This document shows positions 33,256 to 37,654 of a stretch of 37,654 bases of DNA, piece after piece; position 1 is the stretch's first letter; each line of letters opens with the position of its first letter. A model generated the notes under the pieces. The model ran no database searches. It was not told where the DNA came from and saw only the letters and a list, made by a program, of their open reading frames with translations. The DNA comes from Candidatus Bathyarchaeota archaeon RBG_16_48_13 (GTDB taxonomy: Archaea; Thermoproteota; Bathyarchaeia; RBG-16-48-13). The position numbers and the translations under genes were made by a program. Where the stretch lies: NCBI GenBank assembly GCA_001775995.1, contig MEZH01000013.1, forward strand, positions 1-37,654, written 5' to 3'.

Positions 33256-33687
33256 CACTTGAAACCACTACGTCCTTGGCACTCGTCCACGTCGAGAGAT
33301 CGGGTGGCGGACCGTCAACGCACCAATCCCCCGGCTTTTTCCTTGTGCGATCCCTCCAGCATTCCTGCTTTCCCGTTTGCGATTTCGTTTCCCTGTTCCT
33401 TCTCGTTGATGTCGAGGCATCAAGACAACGAATCTGCCCAGCGGGCTTGAACATTGTGGATTTCGTACTTGAGCCTTTGATTTACGCACACTATATGTAG
33501 TTCACTACTGTAGCCACTCATCCATATGGTCTTATCTAATGCGGGCGCATACTGATTCTTGTGCAGAGAGGAGAGGATTCGACGGGGACCTTCTGCCAAG
33601 GGTAGTCGCCCTCAACAACCGCCGTGAAACCTGGCGGTACATCCTCTCTGCCTATGATACTCTAGCTGTCCCCCCGAGACTGACCCG
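33256..33687. other. Non-coding stretch with an orphan promoter
   Basis: I see no credible gene; the track ORFs here overlap one another and have no family signature. A T-rich ggctttttcctt at about 33334-33345 may terminate the menA transcript. The sequence ctatatgtag at 33491-33500 resembles a TATA box, and a leaderless ATG at 33526 follows but meets a stop after nine codons, as if the gene behind it had decayed. Confidence 0.4.
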
Positions 33688-33837
33688 TTGAAGAGAGGCG
33701 GAGTGATCAGGGCGTTGACGTTCTCCGTCATAGGCTTGATCACATCGTGGTTCGGCTTCGTCTTCGACATAACTGGCATCCAGGACCACCCCATTTACCG
33801 CCTCAAGTTCAGAAGAAAGACCCAAACTTCTTCCTAG
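33688..33837 (+). CDS. Possible small single-helix membrane protein or gene remnant
   Basis: A frame from TTG 33688 (or GTG 33703, after GAGAGGCGG) to TAG 33837 encodes 44-49 residues with one hydrophobic helix, ALTFSVIGLITSWFGFVF, then a basic tail. It is too short for the ORF track. It may be a real small membrane protein or a fragment in this decayed stretch. Confidence 0.25.
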   Translation: MKRGGVIRALTFSVIGLITSWFGFVFDITGIQDHPIYRLKFRRKTQTSS

Positions 33838-33917
33838 TCAAACCGAGAGCACAAATCCCTCAAGACGCGCTTCACAATATTATCTCACAACGTATTGAGA
33901 AGTGAGGCAAGAGTGGG

Positions 33918-34148
33918 TTGAACTCAAGGACGACAGTAGTCGGCTTGGCACTCATTCTCATAGCATTGACTCTCGGAGGGGTGCAAGACCTCCACGTATA
34001 CAACATCTACGGAGACATTTAAGACAAGTGGTATTTCTACGGCGCGATCGGGATCGTCCTGCTCGCAGGAATCATCCTAGCGGTGTGGAGTTTGCTGAAG
34101 AAGAGTGGCACCGGGACAAGCCGATCCATTGATCGCTTTGGGAGTTGA
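33918..34148 (+). pseudogene. Two-helix membrane protein gene interrupted by an in-frame TAA
   Basis: One reading frame encodes a first helix (TTVVGLALILIALTLGGV), a polar link ending in YNIYGDI, then TAA at 34020-34022, and continues in the same frame as DKWYFYGAIGIVLLAGIILA and KKSG to TGA at 34148. Both sides read as protein, and such two-helix proteins of 65-75 residues are common in archaea. The stop falls in the loop. The start would be TTG 33918. The 3' end overlaps the convergent sugar-dehydrogenase gene. A recent nonsense mutation or a sequencing error are both possible. Confidence 0.5.
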
Positions 34149-35330
34149 CGATAATAACCCCAGAATGGCTGGAGCACTCAGTGAATAGATTTTTCCATCA
34201 AAAGCGCAGCCGTATAGTTCCTTGTTCTCGCCTATTCCGAACGAGGAAATGGTGAGATTCGAGTTGACGAGCAGCGTGTTTGTGCCGTTTGCCGCCAGCG
34301 CCCAGATTCTGCCGGAGCCGTAGTCGCCGTAAACGTAAGCACCTCTCAGTTGAGGAAGCGCTGAACCGCGGTACACGTAGCCGCCGATTATGGCGTATCC
34401 CAGGGAGTGGTTGTATTCATAAACGGGCAATTCGAGTCCTGTTTGGTTTCCGCCTTTATAGTGGAGGGTGCCTTCCATTATGTTCCAGCCGTAGTTCTTG
34501 CCTTTCTCGACGACGTCAATCTCTTCTATTTGGTCCTGTCCCACATCACCCACCCAAAGCTTTCCTGTGGCAGAATCGAAGCTGAAACGCCAAGGATTCC
34601 TAAATCCGTAAGCAAAAATCTCTTCCCTGTAACCCAACGCGTTGCCCACAAAAGGGTTGTCGGCTGGAATACCGTAGTTTCGTCCTGAGGAAGGCGAGTT
34701 CACGTCTACGCGGAGAATCTTGCCCAGGAGGGTCAAGCGGTTCTGCCCATTGCCCAAGGGGTCGCCTCCGCTTCCACCATCGCCTAAGCCAATGTAGAGG
34801 TAACCATCGGGTCCGAAGGCGAGTTGTCCGCCCTTATGGTTGGGGAAGGGCTGAGCGATCTCCAAGATAACGAATTCGCTGGCCTTATCCGCCCCATTAG
34901 GGTTACCTGCCAGGGTCTTGTACCTTGCGATAACGGTCCGTGTTGGATTTGGCTCTACGTAGTCAACATAGAAGTAGCCGTTGCTTGAGAAGTTGGGGTG
35001 AAAAGCCAGTCCGAGCAAGCCCTGTTCCCCGCTGAAAAGCACGCGGTCAGTAATGTCTAGAAAAACCGTTGAGGCAGCAGCGTCCGCTGCGTTCTGAAAA
35101 ACTCTGATGGTGCCCGCTTGCTCCACAACGAAAAGACTATTGCTGCCATCTCCTGCACTGCAGATTCCAACAGGATTACTGAAAGTCAGCTGCGAAAAGG
35201 CAATCTGAATACCGTACTTGCCTTGCACCTGGCCTGGAGGAACCGCAACGTATAGAAAATAGAAGATGAGTGTGACTGCCAATACGGAAGCAGCTATCAT
35301 CGTGAAAAGAATCTTGCCTTTCAAGCCCAC
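34077..35330 (-). CDS. Membrane-anchored PQQ-type glucose/sorbosone dehydrogenase
   Basis: The protein has 417 residues, GTG start. Residues 8-28 form a signal-anchor (ILFTMIAASVLAVTLIFYFLY). The rest is the six-bladed propeller of the GSDH family: NPVGICSAG, EQGLLGLAFHPNF, NHKGGQLAFGPDGYLYIGLGDGG, YGFRNPWRFSFD and VGDVGQDQIEEIDV. In characterised soluble members, PQQ and calcium sit in this propeller and sugars are oxidised, with electrons passed to acceptors. It would act outside the membrane. No PQQ synthesis genes are in the window, so the cofactor is inferred from family. The last 20 residues overlap the decayed plus-strand frame. Confidence 0.9.
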   Translation of the reverse strand: MGLKGKILFTMIAASVLAVTLIFYFLYVAVPPGQVQGKYGIQIAFSQLTFSNPVGICSAGDGSNSLFVVEQAGTIRVFQNAADAAASTVFLDITDRVLFSGEQGLLGLAFHPNFSSNGYFYVDYVEPNPTRTVIARYKTLAGNPNGADKASEFVILEIAQPFPNHKGGQLAFGPDGYLYIGLGDGGSGGDPLGNGQNRLTLLGKILRVDVNSPSSGRNYGIPADNPFVGNALGYREEIFAYGFRNPWRFSFDSATGKLWVGDVGQDQIEEIDVVEKGKNYGWNIMEGTLHYKGGNQTGLELPVYEYNHSLGYAIIGGYVYRGSALPQLRGAYVYGDYGSGRIWALAANGTNTLLVNSNLTISSFGIGENKELYGCAFDGKIYSLSAPAILGLLSSTPKAINGSACPGATLLQQTPHR

Positions 35331-35362
35331 CGCTTAACCCGTTGACAATATGTTCTGTCAGC

Positions 35363-35371
35363 CTTAATATG
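35363..35371 (-). promoter_or_regulatory. TATA box for the sugar dehydrogenase gene
   Basis: The minus strand reads CATATTAAG about 37 nt before the GTG start, leaving a leader of roughly 12 nt. Confidence 0.5.
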
Positions 35372-35563
35372 TGTAGGACTGCGGTTCTGATCGATGCATT
35401 ATCATGATTTCTGTGATTAATTCTGGGGCGAGTGGATGTCTCCGAAGGGAGAAAGTCTCGACCCAAGATCACTTTGATGGCAGTCAGGTCGGAGAGATGA
35501 GAGAGCGTCTGCGAGGTCTCTGGTCCAGGGGATCCTGTTCTGTCTCTTGTATGGCGCGCGCTA

Positions 35564-35917
35564 TCATCTTTTCTTTTGTTTTGGGGGCAGCGAAGACACA
35601 TACTCTATCGATCGACCCAACCATTCAGCGAATGCTTTGTCATTCATGTGGACCGTTTTTGGGATGACGACGTATCCGCTCATCGCTCTTCCAGGCATTG
35701 GTTCGAATGGAGTCACTTGCGAGTGAGTTTTCATGATTTTCTGGATATCCGATGTGGATAACCTGAGGAATATGTCTTCGGCGTGAACCCCGGTAAACAT
35801 GTTGCCGTTGATGAAGTATGCGGGGTATCCGAACATTTCGCGGAATTGGCAGTCGACCTTCTTCATCCTCTGAGCGAGTAACTCGACCAATTCGGCGAGA
35901 GCTTTCTTCCATTCCAC
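35564..35917 (-). CDS. TfoX N-terminal domain-like protein
   Basis: The protein has 117 residues from a GTG start. The core REMFGYPAYFINGNMFTGVHAEDIFLRL and the later MPGRAMSGYVVIP match the TfoX/Sxy N-terminal domain, here alone without the C-terminal domain. In bacteria TfoX is linked to competence gene control; single-domain versions in archaea have no known role. It has its own position, 233 nt after which (on the minus strand) the sugar dehydrogenase begins. Confidence 0.82.
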   Translation of the reverse strand: MEWKKALAELVELLAQRMKKVDCQFREMFGYPAYFINGNMFTGVHAEDIFLRLSTSDIQKIMKTHSQVTPFEPMPGRAMSGYVVIPKTVHMNDKAFAEWLGRSIEYVSSLPPKQKKR

Positions 35918-36043
35918 GACGACAAACTCTCTTTATTCCATGTGCATGGGTTCGTTAATTAGGCTTTTATCCGCGCAACCAAAGCGCGCGAGGTCGCTGA
36001 TGAAGTGGAAGCCGGAAAAAAGGCTGCGTTGATACGGCGAATC

Positions 36044-36727
36044 CTAAGCCTCGGGATTGAGGGGTACCAAATCGCAGTAGTAGAACTTATTCTCTCTTAG
36101 GACGATTTCTCCTACGTCGTATCGTATCCTTTTCTTGAATATCGGGCCGTCATACGCGAATGAGTGAAATTCTCCGTTTTCGCCACATGGATCAACAGTG
36201 GGCGGAAGGTCGTCTAGGAACTGTCTGTCGAACTCTCTACCCACGAATCCCTTGTCTAGTACCTTTGAGTCAACAGAGACTACGATTGCCCTGAATCCCT
36301 GGTCCATGAATCTCTTGGCCAACTCTTTGGTGTTCTTCTTCCAGTTCGGGAATATTCCTCGCATTCCCATCTTCGAGAGGATGTCCTCGCGATACTTCCT
36401 CACGTTCTCCAGGAAGATGTCCCCGAAAACCATTGATGAGGCTCCAGCCGCATTATACTTCGAAAGGACCGCTCTCATCTTGGACTCGTATTCCTCATCG
36501 GAGATATCTTTTGAGATGAGCACCACGTCAAGTGGAACTCCCAGGGATTCTGCCTGCACTTCCAGCAGGCTCCGTCGCACACCGTGCGTGCTGACCCGGT
36601 CGTACTCTTCTGTCACGTTCGTCATCAAACCGATAACGTCGTACTTGCTTGTTCTTATGATTTCGTTGAAGGCCAGAGCGCAGTCTTTGCCTCCGCTCCA
36701 CGAAAACCCAACTTTTTCCAACATCAT
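36044..36727 (-). CDS. dph6: Diphthine-ammonia ligase (Dph6 / DUF71)
   Basis: The start is ATG 36727 or 36724; the protein has about 227 residues. The ATP-pyrophosphatase loop SWSGGKDCALA is at the N-terminus, and the family-specific ENGEFHSFAYDGPIF lies near residue 190. Dph6 uses ATP and ammonia for the last step of diphthamide formation on elongation factor 2, a modification found in archaea and eukaryotes. This supports an archaeal host. It is divergent from the small coiled-coil gene. Confidence 0.95.
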   Translation of the reverse strand: MMLEKVGFSWSGGKDCALAFNEIIRTSKYDVIGLMTNVTEEYDRVSTHGVRRSLLEVQAESLGVPLDVVLISKDISDEEYESKMRAVLSKYNAAGASSMVFGDIFLENVRKYREDILSKMGMRGIFPNWKKNTKELAKRFMDQGFRAIVVSVDSKVLDKGFVGREFDRQFLDDLPPTVDPCGENGEFHSFAYDGPIFKKRIRYDVGEIVLRENKFYYCDLVPLNPEA

Positions 36728-36763
36728 CGTCACCAGCCTCTACTATCGTGATAATTCTTCTGA

Positions 36764-36772
36764 CAATAAAGG
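36764..36772 (-). promoter_or_regulatory. TATA box for dph6
   Basis: The minus strand reads CCTTTATTG about 40 nt before the start codon. Confidence 0.4.
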
Positions 36773-36910
36773 ATTGGCGCGCGCTTTGCCCCCGATCATT
36801 GAGATCATGAACGTCCGAAGTCGATTATGGGCGTTAAGGCAAGATTCATCCACGGTTTACCCATTTCTCCAAAGATCTTTAGCAACATGTCCAAAAAAAT
36901 TGTGCAAATC

Positions 36911-36920
36911 AGATATATAC
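36911..36920 (+). promoter_or_regulatory. TATA box for the small coiled-coil gene
   Basis: The box agatatatac lies about 66 nt before ATG 36982. Transcription would begin near 36941, leaving a leader of about 40 nt with a GGAAGGTG ribosome site. Confidence 0.55.
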
Positions 36921-36981
36921 TCTTCACCGCCCAGTGGCATCTTCACGCTCAAAGTCTTCCTCTTCATGGAAGGTGTCCGCG

Positions 36982-37353
36982 ATGACTCAGGATATAAGAA
37001 AAGAAGACGCAAAGAAAATCGTGAAATCCCTAAATGAAAGAGCTGAAAACCTCGAGCAGTTCGGAAGAGCCCAAGCAGATCTCTCAAAGATCAACACCTC
37101 CATCGGGAAACTGGGAGTAACACCCGAATCCTCGAGTCAGAAATCAAAGCTTGTGAGCCTGGGAACTGCGCTCATTATATTCCCTGAACCCTTCGGAGTC
37201 TCTGACGTGACAGGGGCGGCCATGATAGCCGCGGGACTCCTCGCAATGAAGCTCAAGAAAAAGCCCCTAACCATTCATGAAGTAAAGAGAGATTTCACCG
37301 AGTCCATAAAGGAGCTACAAAAGCTCAGACAAACCGTTCTTCAACAAAGCTAA
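36982..37353 (+). CDS. Small coiled-coil protein with a hydrophobic hairpin
   Basis: I start at ATG 36982 (MTQDIRKEDAKK), behind GGAAGGTG; the track's 36934 lies before the predicted transcript start. The protein has 123 residues. Residues 1-55 are a charged coiled coil, about 60-95 hold two short hydrophobic segments (LVSLGTALIIFPEPFGVSDV and AAMIAAGLLAMKLKKK), and the rest is another charged helix. I do not recognise a family. The build suggests a membrane-associated structural protein with both ends in the cytoplasm. Confidence 0.7.
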   Translation: MTQDIRKEDAKKIVKSLNERAENLEQFGRAQADLSKINTSIGKLGVTPESSSQKSKLVSLGTALIIFPEPFGVSDVTGAAMIAAGLLAMKLKKKPLTIHEVKRDFTESIKELQKLRQTVLQQS

Positions 37354-37553
37354 TCATCATAGCCTCGACAACATTTAGAACTGAAGCTCTCATTCCATTC
37401 TTCTCTAATGCAAGTCCACACGAATTTCTGGATTCAAGAGCAAGCGCTTCCGAGCATTTTGAGTCTGAACACATAGCTAAAGAGATATTGGAACCAATAA
37501 CATAGGCTTAACTATGAGCATGCCGAGCCATCAATAAAAGCAACGGTGATGGA

Positions 37554-37654
37554 ATGGAGTTTCATGAACACTTCAAAAATGCCGTAACTGAAATCAATAA
37601 TAGGCGTCTCTCAGATCCCAAAGCTCAAGAAGCTCTTAGCCGCTATCATGGCAG
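37554..37654 (+). CDS. Start of an unidentified gene cut by the window edge
   Basis: An open frame begins at ATG 37554 (MEFHEHFKNAVTEINNRRLS), after a GGTGATGG that can act as ribosome site, and is still open at the last base. About 33 residues are visible, hydrophilic and helical, with no motif. It is too short for the ORF track. A TATA-like tcaataaaag lies at 37531-37540. Confidence 0.5.
   Translation, partial: MEFHEHFKNAVTEINNRRLSDPKAQEALSRYHG

Noticed and set aside
33259-33500. Overlapping plus- and minus-strand ORFs after menA
   Set aside because: They overlap one another in several frames and none has a family signature or ribosome site.
36198-37037. 279-residue plus-strand ORF over dph6
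   Set aside because: Antisense to the Dph6 motifs and running across a promoter region.
1-37654. CRISPR arrays, rRNA genes and intact insertion sequences
   Set aside because: No regularly spaced direct repeats, no rRNA signature stretches and no transposase motifs were seen on either strand.

Overview
The window looks archaeal, most likely from the Thaumarchaeota/Nitrososphaeria side of the TACK group. The evidence is AT-rich TATA boxes placed about 25 nt before short or absent leaders, Dph6 (diphthamide synthesis), geranylgeranyl diphosphate synthase, an Lrp/AsnC-type regulator, MEDS/PAS signalling, and an 11-gene complex I locus in the order A-B-C-D-H-I-J-K-M-L-N without nuoEFG. No rRNA, tRNA, CRISPR array or intact insertion sequence was seen. 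Assignments are by reading motifs; no database search was possible.

Layout. 1-4.1 kb: a small Rieske protein and a large MEDS/multi-PAS histidine kinase. 4.2-7.6 kb: a membrane DUF457/DUF4184-like protein on the minus strand, then a plus-strand operon of a duplicated DUF350 membrane protein, an exported transglutaminase-like protein and a HEAT-repeat protein. 7.7-12.4 kb: a 5'-nucleotidase, an orphan small protein next to a radical SAM enzyme, an intergenic block rich in hairpins, and an exported surface protein. 12.6-15.1 kb: a PadR-type winged helix fused to a methyltransferase-like domain, divergent from a GAF protein and a stand-alone pyruvate-kinase C-terminal domain; the gap between them is crowded with dyads.

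15.2-31.1 kb is a respiratory island, all on the minus strand. It begins at 31.1 kb with two regulator-like genes, continues with nuoABCDHIJKMLN, and after a short promoter region is followed by a DUF981-like membrane gene and fixC-fixX-etfB-etfA. Divergent from it (31.3-33.3 kb) are GGPP synthase and a MenA-type UbiA prenyltransferase that overlap by 4 nt. Together these suggest a quinone-linked electron chain. MenA/GGPPS would make the prenylated quinone. EtfABCX would pass electrons between flavin carriers, ferredoxin and quinone. The Nuo complex, lacking the NADH module, would oxidise a carrier such as reduced ferredoxin and pump ions.

33.3-34.1 kb is a decayed stretch with fragments of small membrane genes, one interrupted by a stop. 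34.1-37.7 kb holds a membrane-anchored PQQ-type sugar dehydrogenase, a TfoX N-domain protein, Dph6, a small coiled-coil/hydrophobic-hairpin protein, and the start of a gene cut by the window edge.

Most notable: an exact-length 28-residue tandem repeat in the NuoL lateral-helix region; loss of usually conserved ion-path residues in NuoM and NuoN and quinone-site changes in NuoD; two candidate structured RNAs or regulatory regions (10868-11055 and 13657-13751); and a paired regulator module ahead of nuoA.
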